Below, piece by piece: positions 56,708 to 64,000 of a DNA stretch of 64,000 nt. Position 1 is the first letter of the stretch, and the number at the start of each line of letters is the position of its first letter. The stretch is from assembly GCA_902500995.1 (NCBI GenBank), contig CABVSR010000020.1, positions 20,226 to 84,225 of the forward strand, given 5' to 3'. The notes under the pieces were generated by a model, which was not told where the DNA came from, ran no database searches, and was given only the letters and a program-made list of their open reading frames with translations. The DNA comes from an uncultured Nitrospira sp. (GTDB lineage Bacteria > Nitrospirota > Nitrospiria > Nitrospirales > Nitrospiraceae). The position numbers were made by a program, and so were the translations under genes.

Positions 56708-58003
56708 CTAGAGCCGCCAATATTTCACGGAACCCGGCAAGGCATCGGGACTGAGAACGCTCTTCACGTCAACCACGACATTGTTGCGCTGCTTCCGCAA
56801 GGGCTTAAGCAATTCCGGCATGCTCATACCCATATATTCACGATGCGCGACCGCCAGAATGATGCCATCCAGCTGCTTCAACTGATCCCACGACGAGAGG
56901 CGAATTCCGTATTCACCCACTGCCTCCTCCGGCTCGGCCAGTGGATCGTGCACCACGACTTGAATGCCATACTCTTTCAACTCATTGATGATATCGGGCA
57001 CCCGGCTATTCCGGAGATCCGGCACATTTTCTTTGAACGTCAGGCCCAGCACGCCGACGCGCAAATCGCTGACCGGCCGTTCGACCTGGCTCAACAGCTT
57101 CATGGTTTGTTCCGCCACATACTTGCCCATGCTGTTGTTGATACGCCGGCCGGCCAGGATGACTTCAGGGTGATACCCTACTGATTCCGCCTTAGCGGTC
57201 AGATAGTAAGGATCTACGCCTATGCAATGGCCTCCGACTAAACCGGGGCTGAACTTCAAGAAGTTCCACTTGGTTCCAGCCGCCTCGAGCACGGACCGGG
57301 TATCGATGCCTAAACGATGAAAAATCAATGCCAATTCGTTCATCAGGGCGATATTCAGGTCCCGCTGGGTATTTTCAATCACCTTTGCCGCTTCCGCCAC
57401 CTTGATGCTGGACGCCCGATGAATACCGGCCTTGACCACCAAGCCGTAAGTCTGCGCGACGATTTCTAAAGACTCCTCGTCCTGCGCAGAGACGACCTTG
57501 ATGATGCGTTCCAGCGTATGTTCCTTGTCACCGGGGTTGATGCGCTCAGGCGAATAGCCGATCTTGAAATCGATGCCGCTCTTCATGCCCGATGCCTTTT
57601 CGAGGATCGGCAGACAGTCTTCCTCGGTCGCGCCAGGATACACCGTCGACTCGTAGACGACGATGGCACCCGGTAAAAGGTTCGCACCGATCAGTTCGGA
57701 AGCTTTTTTCAGTGCGGTCAGGTCGGGCTGCAAGGCATCATTGATCGGAGTCGGCACTGCGACGATGATAAAATCCGCCGTTTTCAGGTCGCTTGGCTCG
57801 CAGGTATACCGGACCCGGCTGGACTTCAAGTCTTGCGGAGAAACCTCTCCCGTCCGATCGACACCCTTGCGCAACTCATCGATCTTGGTCCTATTGATAT
57901 CAAACCCGATTACCGGCGCCGACTTACCGAACGCGACCGCGATCGGCAACCCGACATACCCCAATCCCACTACTGCAATCTGCCGCTGCATCTTCTTGGC
58001 CAT
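56708..58003 (-). CDS. UDP-sugar 6-dehydrogenase (WbpA/TviB/VipA type)
   Basis: 431 aa. Rossmann start IAVVGLGYVGLPIAVAFG; UDP-sugar dehydrogenase motifs VAVPTPINDALQPDLTAL, YESTVYPGATEEDC, GYSPERINPGDKEHTLERI and KVIENTQRDLNIALMNELA. The catalytic Cys is in GLVGGHCIGVDPYYL (about residue 258). The C-terminal half has VGVLGLTFKENVPDLRNSRV. The NPGDKEHT stretch favours UDP-N-acetyl-hexosamine dehydrogenases over UDP-glucose enzymes. It makes uronate precursors for surface polysaccharide. Confidence 0.93.
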   Translation of the reverse strand: MAKKMQRQIAVVGLGYVGLPIAVAFGKSAPVIGFDINRTKIDELRKGVDRTGEVSPQDLKSSRVRYTCEPSDLKTADFIIVAVPTPINDALQPDLTALKKASELIGANLLPGAIVVYESTVYPGATEEDCLPILEKASGMKSGIDFKIGYSPERINPGDKEHTLERIIKVVSAQDEESLEIVAQTYGLVVKAGIHRASSIKVAEAAKVIENTQRDLNIALMNELALIFHRLGIDTRSVLEAAGTKWNFLKFSPGLVGGHCIGVDPYYLTAKAESVGYHPEVILAGRRINNSMGKYVAEQTMKLLSQVERPVSDLRVGVLGLTFKENVPDLRNSRVPDIINELKEYGIQVVVHDPLAEPEEAVGEYGIRLSSWDQLKQLDGIILAVAHREYMGMSMPELLKPLRKQRNNVVVDVKSVLSPDALPGSVKYWRL

Positions 58004-58253
58004 GTCACTCCTCTTGTCAGCCGGGCACAGTCGATCAATGTTGAAAAAGAATGGCAGAATATCGCCAATCCGTCAACGATTTCTGGAGACAAAGAGTATT
58101 CGACTGACTCACAGCGTTTGGGTTGATTTGCAGGTGGCTCAACAGATATATCTTTAGGGCCTCGCTTCATGAAAACGGGAGGCCGCCAGATTAGCATGTA
58201 CCAACCAGGCTCAATCCTAACGCAACCATGACACCATCTATGATCGACGCAGT

Positions 58254-59450
58254 ATGAAATCTTCTTCGGGAGAGCACTATATTGCTCTCGACCACATCAG
58301 AGCACTGGCGGCCCTTATGGTCTTCACGTGGCACTTTACGCACGCGTCGACCGGGTTTCCCATCACCTTTGACTACTCCCCCTTGCTGTTCCCATTGTCT
58401 CTGCTAGATGAAGGGCATACAGGCGTTGCCCTTTTTATGACCCTTAGCGGCTACTTGTTCGCAAAATTGCTTCACGGAAAGACAATTAACTACAAGGCAT
58501 TTCTTTGGAACCGAGTCATCCGCCTATTGCCATTGCTTGCTGTCGTACTTCTCGCGAGTGGTGCGTATTTAGTGGTTATGGGGAAAACAACCCTTCTTGA
58601 TTACGCGCACATTATTGCAAAAGGCCTCATCTTTCCCTCGCTACCTAATGGAGGATGGTCAATCACCGTTGAATTTCACTACTATTTGATTTTGCCCTTA
58701 TTCCTTTACATTGTTAGAAAATCGAAATGGTTACCCCTTTCAATCATTCTGAGCTCCCTAATCGTGCGCACCTTGATACATGGGAAGACAGGAGAGGTCC
58801 AATCCTTTGCCTACTGGACTATTATCGGCCGCGTAGATCAGTTTGCGCTGGGCATGCTAGCCTTTCAATTGCGTTCCTATGTTGCCAACCGCCACGGTTT
58901 CTTAGCTTTCTGCCTTATCTCGTTTTTGCTGTTCTACTGGTATTTTGATGTACAGGGGGGCTTTATGGCAGCCCCTTCTTACCCCTCTCCCAGTTGGATT
59001 TGGATAGTTCTTCCGACAATCGAGGGGCTCACTTATGCGATAGGTATCGCGTGGTACGACACCTCATTTTCCCTATCGAATGAGGGCTTCTCAAAATATG
59101 TGGGGTATGCGGGTGCCTACTCTTACTCGATCTATCTCCTGCACTACAACGTGGTATTTCGCGCAGCCAGATTCATCAACGATCACATTATGGATCTGTC
59201 CAATTTTTATTTGGCTTGTACATGGTCGTTGATCTGCTTTCTAGCAATGATACCCATTGGCTATCTCAGCTTTCGGTTCATCGAACTTCCATTTCTTAAA
59301 CACAGAAAGCGGTATGTAAGTTCTTCGCCAAAAGATGTGGAATTGAACAAAACCATCCCGCGGTTTGATCCAACTACCAAGGCTAGACCACGTCGCACTG
59401 GACATTCGCCACTTCCTGCAACCGCACCTGGAACTCACGACCGATTGTAA
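58254..59450 (+). CDS. Acyltransferase-3 family membrane protein (OafA/NodX type)
   Basis: 398 aa, about ten membrane helices. The family opening YIALDHIRALAALMVFTWHF contains the R-x10-H type signature. Then come LFMTLSGYLFAKLLHGKTIN, WNRVIRLLPLLAVVLLASG and SITVEFHYYLILPLFLYIV. It probably O-acylates a membrane-carried sugar, consistent with the divergent sugar dehydrogenase 250 bases away. It is more AT-rich than its neighbours, as often seen for transferred polysaccharide genes. The last 45 residues are a loose hydrophilic tail. Confidence 0.9.
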   Translation: MKSSSGEHYIALDHIRALAALMVFTWHFTHASTGFPITFDYSPLLFPLSLLDEGHTGVALFMTLSGYLFAKLLHGKTINYKAFLWNRVIRLLPLLAVVLLASGAYLVVMGKTTLLDYAHIIAKGLIFPSLPNGGWSITVEFHYYLILPLFLYIVRKSKWLPLSIILSSLIVRTLIHGKTGEVQSFAYWTIIGRVDQFALGMLAFQLRSYVANRHGFLAFCLISFLLFYWYFDVQGGFMAAPSYPSPSWIWIVLPTIEGLTYAIGIAWYDTSFSLSNEGFSKYVGYAGAYSYSIYLLHYNVVFRAARFINDHIMDLSNFYLACTWSLICFLAMIPIGYLSFRFIELPFLKHRKRYVSSSPKDVELNKTIPRFDPTTKARPRRTGHSPLPATAPGTHDRL

Positions 59451-59604
59451 GCTGTCCTTGACGATGGCTCCGTTCTGAGTCGGTTATTAACCGGAGCAGA
59501 GGGTATCCTAGAGGTGGCCCCCAGTGGTTGGACAGCCTATTGCTATTCTTAAGCGGCGGCTGACGTCCCCCCGGAAAACGACGGCACTCTAAAACGAGAG
59601 TAAG

Positions 59605-59910
59605 ATGGCAGCTTCGGCGGTCCTCGACGAAAGGAGTGGATCGACGAAGCGGTCAAAGTTCTCGGAAGAGCAAATCGTCTATGCCCTCCGGCAAGCCGAA
59701 AGTGGCACGCCCATCGGGGATGTCTGTCGGCAGCTCGGCATCGCCGAGCAAACCTTCTACGCCTGGAAAAAGAAGTATGCCCACCTCGGGGTGAGCGAAC
59801 TGCGTCGGCTGCGGCAGGTGGAAGAAGAGAACGCCCGGCTCAAACGGCTCGTGGCCGATCTCTCCCTCGACAAGCACATGCTGTCGGAGGCCTTGCGAAA
59901 AAAAGTCTAA
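59605..59910 (+). CDS. IS3-family transposase OrfA (outer element)
   Basis: 101 aa. It has the helix-turn-helix of IS3 OrfA proteins (FSEEQIVYALRQAESGTPIG, VCRQLGIAEQTFYAWKKKY) and a leucine-zipper-like tail (LRRLRQVEEENARLKRLVAD, LSLDKHMLSEALRKK). The coding end contains seven A then G, a slippery run for -1 frameshifting into orfB. It is intact, but its partner orfB is interrupted. Confidence 0.92.
   Translation: MAASAVLDERSGSTKRSKFSEEQIVYALRQAESGTPIGDVCRQLGIAEQTFYAWKKKYAHLGVSELRRLRQVEEENARLKRLVADLSLDKHMLSEALRKKV
59898..59905 (+). promoter_or_regulatory. A7G slippery site for -1 frameshift between orfA and orfB
   Basis: AAAAAAAG spans 59898-59905 at the 3' end of orfA. Moving back one base here gives AGT CTA AGG and opens the orfB frame (LRPARRRELAQWF). 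This is the standard arrangement for making OrfAB in IS3-type elements. Activity is inferred from family knowledge. Confidence 0.65.
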
Positions 59911-60167
59911 GGCCAGCCCGCCGCCGGGAACTGGCCCAGTGGTTTCACGGGACGTTGCAGGTGAGCTGTGCGCGGGCCTGCCGCTTGGCGCAGTTTGGTC
60001 GAGCTTCCTGGTATCGTCACAGTCGCGCAAAGGATCAATCGGCTCTCCGGCTCCGCATTCGGGATCTGGCGCATGCGCGGCCTCGATTTGGCTACATGTA
60101 TCCTGCACCCCTTGAAATTGAGACCACCTTCAAGACATGGTCCTCAGGGGACCGAGGAGGTGGCAAG

Positions 60168-60494
60168 ATGGCAGCAGACGCAATTGAACCGATTGAGCGG
60201 TGGACGGCCAAACGACGGGTCGCGCTGGTCGTGAGTATTCTGAAGGGAGAGACCTCAGTCGCCGAAGCGGCCCGGACGCATGGGCTGACCGTGGCCGAAG
60301 TGGACGACTGGCGGGAGAAGTTTCTGCTCGGTGCGGAGAACGCGCTGCGGAGCCGGCCACGAGACGAAGAGGCGGTGAAGGACGAGCAGATCAAGAAGCT
60401 CAAACAGAAGATCGGGGATCTGGTCCTCGACAACGATATTTTACGGGAGGCCTTGAAGCCCTACCCTTTGGACCGGAAGACATCCGACGCGTGA
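60168..60494 (+). CDS. IS3-family transposase OrfA (inner element), DUF1153-like
   Basis: 108 aa. The N-terminal helix-turn-helix reads RWTAKRRVALVVSILKGETS then VAEAARTHGLTVAEVDDWRE; the tail DEQIKKLKQKIGDLVLDNDI is coiled-coil-like. GGAGG precedes the ATG. The stop overlaps the orfB GTG by four bases (GTGA). The same frame is open upstream into the broken outer orfB, so a longer fusion could also be translated. Confidence 0.92.
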   Translation: MAADAIEPIERWTAKRRVALVVSILKGETSVAEAARTHGLTVAEVDDWREKFLLGAENALRSRPRDEEAVKDEQIKKLKQKIGDLVLDNDILREALKPYPLDRKTSDA

Positions 60495-61321
60495 GAGCGG
60501 GCGTGACGGGTGTCTCGGAACGGCGGAGTTGTCAGGTGCTGGGTGTGAGCCGGGCCGGGCTGCATCGGACGGGAGCGCCAGAGGGGCGAGGCCGGATGGC
60601 CGATCCGCCCTGGACCGAGCGCCTCCACCAGCTGATCCAGCAGCATCCCACGTTTGGCTATCGCCGACTGCGGGTGTTGCTGCGATGCCAGGACGGGATC
60701 GTCGTGAACCGCAAAGCGGTCTATCGCCTCCTTAAGCGGAAGGGTTGGTTCGTGCATCAACGGGTGGCCACCCCACGTCCTCGTGTGCAGGGCTGGATCA
60801 GTCGGGCGAGTCGGAGCAATGAACGGTGGGCGATGGATGTCACGCATATTCCCTGCGGCCAAGACGGCTGGGCGCATTTAGCGGCCGTGATCGATTGTCA
60901 TGATCGGGAAGTGATCGGCTACGAGTTTGCGCTCCGGAGTCGGGCGAAGGAGGCCGAGCGCGCAGTGGAAGCCGCCTGTCTAGCCCGGTTTGGGACGCTG
61001 CGGCCCGTGGGGGCGCCGGTGTTGCGCAGTGACAATGGTCTGATCTTCCAGAGTCGCCGGTTTCGGCAAGCCTGTCGAGACTATCGGCTGCAGCAGGAAT
61101 TCATCACGCCGTATACGCCAGAACAGAATGGGATCATCGAACGGTTTTTCCGCAGTCTCAAAGAAGAATGCGTCTGGCAGCACGTGTTTCAGACGTTTGA
61201 GGACGCACGACGCGTCATTCGGGCGTGGATGCGGTGGTACAACCAAGAGGGCCCGCATCAGGCCTTGGGCTATCGGAGCCCGGTTCAATATCGAGCGCAA
61301 CAAGTAACCCAGGTGGCTTGA
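60491..61321 (+). CDS. IS3-family transposase OrfB (inner element), DDE integrase
   Basis: 276 aa from a GTG overlapping the orfA stop. It starts [20 protein letters not shown], then [18 protein letters not shown] (the HTH_21 region). The rve core has [20 protein letters not shown] with the first Asp, [20 protein letters not shown] with the second, and the Glu in [20 protein letters not shown]. All three catalytic acids are present. Length is normal for OrfB. Confidence 0.93.
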   Translation: MRAGVTGVSERRSCQVLGVSRAGLHRTGAPEGRGRMADPPWTERLHQLIQQHPTFGYRRLRVLLRCQDGIVVNRKAVYRLLKRKGWFVHQRVATPRPRVQGWISRASRSNERWAMDVTHIPCGQDGWAHLAAVIDCHDREVIGYEFALRSRAKEAERAVEAACLARFGTLRPVGAPVLRSDNGLIFQSRRFRQACRDYRLQQEFITPYTPEQNGIIERFFRSLKEECVWQHVFQTFEDARRVIRAWMRWYNQEGPHQALGYRSPVQYRAQQVTQVA

Positions 61322-62126
61322 TTTCAGGGGAGCACTACACATGCGGATCTGGGTCTTGCTGCGGCGTGAGGGGTGGCTCATCAATCGGAAGCGCGTCCGA
61401 CGGTTGTATCGCTTGGATGGATTGCAGCTCCGCATGCGGGTGCGCCGACGAAAACATATCGCCCTCCACCGTGGACCGGCTCCCGTGCCGAGTGGTCCGC
61501 ACGAGCGATGGAGTATGGATTTTGTGCATGATACCCTGGCCGATGGACGGCCGTTTCGGATCTTAACGGTCGTGGATAATTGGAGTCGGCACAGTCCCAT
61601 ACTAGAGGCAGGGTTTCGGATGACGGGAGAGACCGTCGGGCAGGCACTTGATGGTGTACTGGACACCCCTGCGGTGCCCCGCTCGATCACGGTGGATCAT
61701 GGGACAGAATTCCAATCGCGCGCCTTGGAGGATTGGGCCTATCGGCGAGGCGTCCAACTGGACTTCATTCGACCGGGCAAGCCGGTGGAAAATGCGTTTA
61801 TTGAATCGTTTAACGGGCGCCTACGGGACGAGTGCTTGAACGTGCATCAGTTCGCCTCGCTCGCCGAGGCGCAGACCCTCATCGAAGCCTGGCGCGTGGA
61901 CTACAATCAGCGTCGGCCTCACAGCTCGCTTGGGCACCTGACCCCGAACGATTTCGTCGCACAATGTCAGGGACAACCGATCGTCGAAGCAGTCGTCTGC
62001 TCTGGTTAAGAACCGTCTCAGAATGGGGGCAACGTCAGGGCCTCTTCAAGTCCCCCATCGGTGCCGCGGCCCATTCGGATTCATAGCGCCATCAGATGCA
62101 GATTCAACTTAGGGGAGGGGTCTACT

Positions 62127-62309
62127 TCACATCAGAATAAAAGGGTCAACTTCGGCTGATGATTGACACAGGCCTTCATGCGACAGCAGGATCATACGGA
62201 CGCGAGTCACGAGGCCGTGAGGGATAGAGCGCGCAGCGAGGAGGCTTTGCAACTGAGCCACTTCGTCCGTTGTCAACGTCAAAGTCGCTTTGGGTCGGCC
62301 GGTCTTCAT
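62127..62309 (-). pseudogene. IS630-type transposase N-terminal remnant
   Basis: From the ATG at 62309, preceded by the excellent AAGGAGGTGCCCCT, the frame reads MKTGRPKATLTLTTDEVAQL then SIPHGLVTRVRMILLSHEGL. This matches the first 45 or so residues of IS630-family transposases. Similarity then stops and the frame ends after a few unrelated residues. The DDE domain is absent. It is a stub left by deletion or by the neighbouring IS insertion. Confidence 0.7.
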
Positions 62310-62380
62310 AGGGGCACCTCCTTGTACGAGATGTGCACAGAAGACGCATGACATATGCCTGCTATTTATGGGACGCTACA

Positions 62381-63265
62381 CTAGGGAGTCGTTACACTCC
62401 GCATCGTTGGGCTCGCGGGCGGCCCCGGGGGTTGGTCGGCGGAGTTACTCCCCCCAGGGATGGAGATATGCAGGTGGTCAATGTACCAACTCCAGTCCGC
62501 TGAGGGAATTGGATTTGTCACTGTACCATCCCAAGTTTCCGACCAAACCCATTCATTGAGGCCGTTCTGAGCATAATTGATATTCGTATAGTTTCCTGAT
62601 AACACGCCATTGACCCACCAGCGTACAATACCGTCTCTGGATGTGGCCGTTGTGCTTTTTTTGACGTAGGCTTCGACTTTCGTCCATACCCCCTTCACCA
62701 ATTGCACGCCGTTTACATTCGGGAAACATTTGAGCCCCAATTGATACGAACAGGTATGAGAATTGTCGAGAGTCCCAGAGTTATGGCCAAAATAAATAGA
62801 TCCGCTCGGATCTCCAGGGTTGCCATCAAGGCCCCAAAATCCGTTCTGTCCGGGGCCGCGCAGGAAAAACATCTTGTTGGCCGTCGTGCGACCTTCAAAG
62901 GCAGTGTTGGTCCGAACCAGCATGCCCATATACATCTCGCTATAGGTTTGCGATGACACCCAATCAAGCTGTGATCCACCCGCTTGGTTGCCAGCACGGA
63001 TGGTTGATCTCGCGACGCCAGAGGGTGATACCGTTGCTGAACCGTCTGAATCTTGGAAGGTTGATGAGTAGACATCCAGGATCCCGCAGGCGGAGGGTGA
63101 GCTATTGAAGGAGCAGTCCAAGGCAACGCTGGCTCCAGAAGGTTCATTTGTCCAGACACCTCCTCCGTAAGTCAGCGGGGCGGAAACCAGCCCCATACAT
63201 ACAGTTATTGTGGATGCGACCGTAATTAACCTCTTAGAGGCACTGAATAGTAAGTTGCCGTCCAT
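62381..63265 (-). CDS. Secreted lectin/polysaccharide-lyase-like protein
   Basis: About 294 aa from the ATG reading MDGNLLFSASKRL, preceded by AGAGGA; a longer upstream start is less likely. The signal peptide is LITVASTITVCMGLVSAPLT. The mature part is beta-rich with aromatic strands: SEMYMGMLVRTNTAFEGRT, GVWTKVEAYVKKSTTATSRD, GIVRWWVNGVLSGNYTNINY and WSWYIDHLHISI. This follows a concanavalin-like jelly-roll as in polysaccharide lyases and lectins. Four Cys may pair. It stands alone between mobile elements. The function is a guess from fold pattern. Confidence 0.6.
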   Translation of the reverse strand: MDGNLLFSASKRLITVASTITVCMGLVSAPLTYGGGVWTNEPSGASVALDCSFNSSPSACGILDVYSSTFQDSDGSATVSPSGVARSTIRAGNQAGGSQLDWVSSQTYSEMYMGMLVRTNTAFEGRTTANKMFFLRGPGQNGFWGLDGNPGDPSGSIYFGHNSGTLDNSHTCSYQLGLKCFPNVNGVQLVKGVWTKVEAYVKKSTTATSRDGIVRWWVNGVLSGNYTNINYAQNGLNEWVWSETWDGTVTNPIPSADWSWYIDHLHISIPGGSNSADQPPGPPASPTMRSVTTP

Positions 63266-63785
63266 GATTGTCCTCTTGTAAGTGGTTGAAATCCTATCGA
63301 CTGATACTGTGGTCATGTAACTCCGTTTGTCTGGGTTTCATCGAAAAGAGGTTTACGAGTTCAATTTGATGTTGAGTAGGGCATTTACTGTGAGTATTGG
63401 TATGGTTGAGCAAGATTAATGCCCACGTAATATACAGGCGAGTTACCATAGCAATAGCTGATGCAACCTTGCAAATGCTTTCATGATTTCTGATCACTAC
63501 ATCGTAGTGATCAATAGGGGAATGGGACTCTTAGCAATTGAGACTGTTGGGGTTAGAGGTCATTCTCGGTCAAAATCGTTCTTAGAATAGGTGGGTAACG
63601 AAATACTCTAATGTGACGTTAAATTTCCTTGTGACGACGTTACCTTACCCATAAATTGTTCGATTCGGGGCCATCGTTTAACTATTGTTGAACCCCAGAG
63701 CACGCTTGCGCATGCCACCTGAGTGTGGCCTGCTGCCGGTTTCAAAGACACCGAGTTAGGTGTATGAAGGAACCTGGAGGTGGGC
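63266..63785. other. Intergenic region upstream of the lectin-like gene
   Basis: 520 bases, AT-richer than average, with no convincing gene. It holds the lectin-like gene's ribosome site, a perfect 10-bp palindrome at 63491-63513, and from about 63720 the left end of an IS3-type element. The promoter of the lectin-like gene must lie here, but I cannot place its boxes. Confidence 0.5.
63491..63513. promoter_or_regulatory. Perfect 10-bp inverted repeat, operator-like
   Basis: TGATCACTAC (63491-63500), a 3-base centre ATC, then GTAGTGATCA (63504-63513). The symmetry is exact and the spacing suits a dimeric regulator. It lies about 226 bases upstream of the lectin-like gene's ATG. The absence of a T-run argues against a terminator. 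No regulator can be named. Confidence 0.4.
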
Positions 63786-64000
63786 ATGGCGCGACGCACG
63801 TTTACGCGAGAGTTTAAACTGGAGGCGGTGAAACTGGTTCGAGAGCGGGGCGTGACCATGGCGCAGGCCGCACGGGATTTGGGCGTGCATGACCACGTGT
63901 TACGCCGCTGGGTCCGGGAGTACGTGGCTGATACCCACCAGGCGTTCCCTGGCCAGGGGCAGATGAAACCCGATCAGCTGGAGCTCGAACGCCTCCGGCG
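63720..64000 (+). mobile_element. IS3-family element, left end (cut by window edge)
   Basis: The transition begins near 63720 with TGAGTGTGGCCTGCTGCCGG followed by TTTCAAAGACACC, an end-like sequence similar to those of IS3-group elements. The orfA start follows at 63786. The right end is outside the window, so the border is approximate. Confidence 0.6.
63786..64000 (+). CDS. IS3-family transposase OrfA, N-terminal part (cut by window edge)
   Basis: From the ATG at 63786 the frame is open to the end of the window (71 codons). It reads MARRTFTREFKLEAVKLVRE then VTMAQAARDLGVHDHVLRRW and FPGQGQMKPDQLELERLRR. This is the typical HTH and linker of IS3-family OrfA. CTGGAGGTGGGC lies just upstream as a ribosome site. 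It is different in sequence from both OrfA genes at 59.6-60.5 kb. Confidence 0.9.
   Translation, partial: MARRTFTREFKLEAVKLVRERGVTMAQAARDLGVHDHVLRRWVREYVADTHQAFPGQGQMKPDQLELERLR

Larger units (their letters stand above)
60099..61339 (+). mobile_element. Inner IS3-family element (1241 bp) with CATG target duplication
   Basis: Related ends: TATCCTGCACCCCTTGAAAT at the left and, inverted, TGTAGTGCTCCCCTGAAATC at the right. The 4-base CATG is present on both sides (60095-60098 and 61340-61343). Two overlapping genes, orfA and orfB, are intact, so the element may still be active. The insertion is younger than the element it interrupts. Confidence 0.88.
59904..62009 (+). pseudogene. IS3-family transposase OrfB, interrupted by the inner IS
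   Basis: The 5' part (59904-60098, 65 codons) reads RRRELAQWFHGTLQVSCARA and ends at RPRFGYM. The 3' part (61344-62009, 222 codons) resumes with [20 protein letters not shown] and carries the DDE integrase core: [39 protein letters not shown], and the Glu in [20 protein letters not shown]. Removing 60099-61343 would restore one frame, so the gene was intact before insertion. The upstream half now reads in frame into the inner orfA. Confidence 0.9.
59515..62032 (+). mobile_element. IS3-family element split by a second IS
   Basis: Imperfect terminal repeats are seen: TGGCCCCCAGT at 59515 and the inverted AATGGGGGCAA ending at 62032. Without the inserted element the length is about 1.27 kb, normal for IS3. 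It encodes orfA and an orfB that is broken by the inner IS. I see no clear target duplication at its outer ends, so the outer borders are approximate. Confidence 0.75.

Overview
The window looks like a chromosomal segment of a Gram-negative, moderately GC-rich environmental bacterium. The mixture of gene families (T6SS, FecR/CHAT proteins, two-partner secretion, MSH/T2SS-like pilus genes) fits a Nitrospira-like member of the Nitrospirota best. That is my inference from gene content; there is no rRNA or other phylogenetic marker here to settle it. I saw no tRNA, rRNA or CRISPR array.

Region 1 (1-16.0 kb, all minus strand) is a long type VI secretion locus. Read in the direction of transcription it runs: kinase-like protein, tagH (FHA), tssJ, tssK, tssL, tssM, tagF, tagJ, tssA, tssB, tssC, hcp, tssE, and tssF cut by the window edge. 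Together they give the membrane complex (JLM), baseplate (KEF, A) and sheath/tube (BC, Hcp). tssG, vgrG and clpV are not visible and may lie past base 1.

Region 2 (16.1-38.5 kb) is an accessory signalling and surface block. It holds two TPR-CHAT (caspase-like) proteins, a TPR/beta-barrel outer-membrane protein, a FecR-domain protein with a visibly mosaic centre, a small YbjN-like protein and a lipoprotein ending in HELHH. It also holds a decayed TIR / NB-ARC / WD40 gene, a PP2C phosphatase, a class III cyclase fused to FHA, a DUF4384 protein, an OmpA-like protein and a TpsB/TpsA two-partner secretion pair. The co-location suggests a sensor/protease/surface-adhesin system, which is inference. 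A secreted glycoside hydrolase and a REC-HDOD regulator follow.

Region 3 (41.5-56.6 kb, minus strand) holds a GspG pseudopilin next to a 181-bp element with 21-bp terminal inverted repeats, then proA stop-to-start coupled to an unknown 596-aa protein. Next is a compact MSH/T2SS hybrid operon: secretin, two pseudopilins, a LysM protein, GspF, GspE, PilM-, PilN-, PilO- and PilP-like proteins, and a further pseudopilin-like protein.

Region 4 (56.7-64 kb) carries a UDP-sugar dehydrogenase and an acyltransferase-3, then a transposon graveyard. One IS3-family element is inserted with a 4-bp target duplication inside the orfB of another. Beside them are an IS630 transposase stub, a secreted lectin/lyase-like protein, and the left end of another IS3-type element at the window edge.
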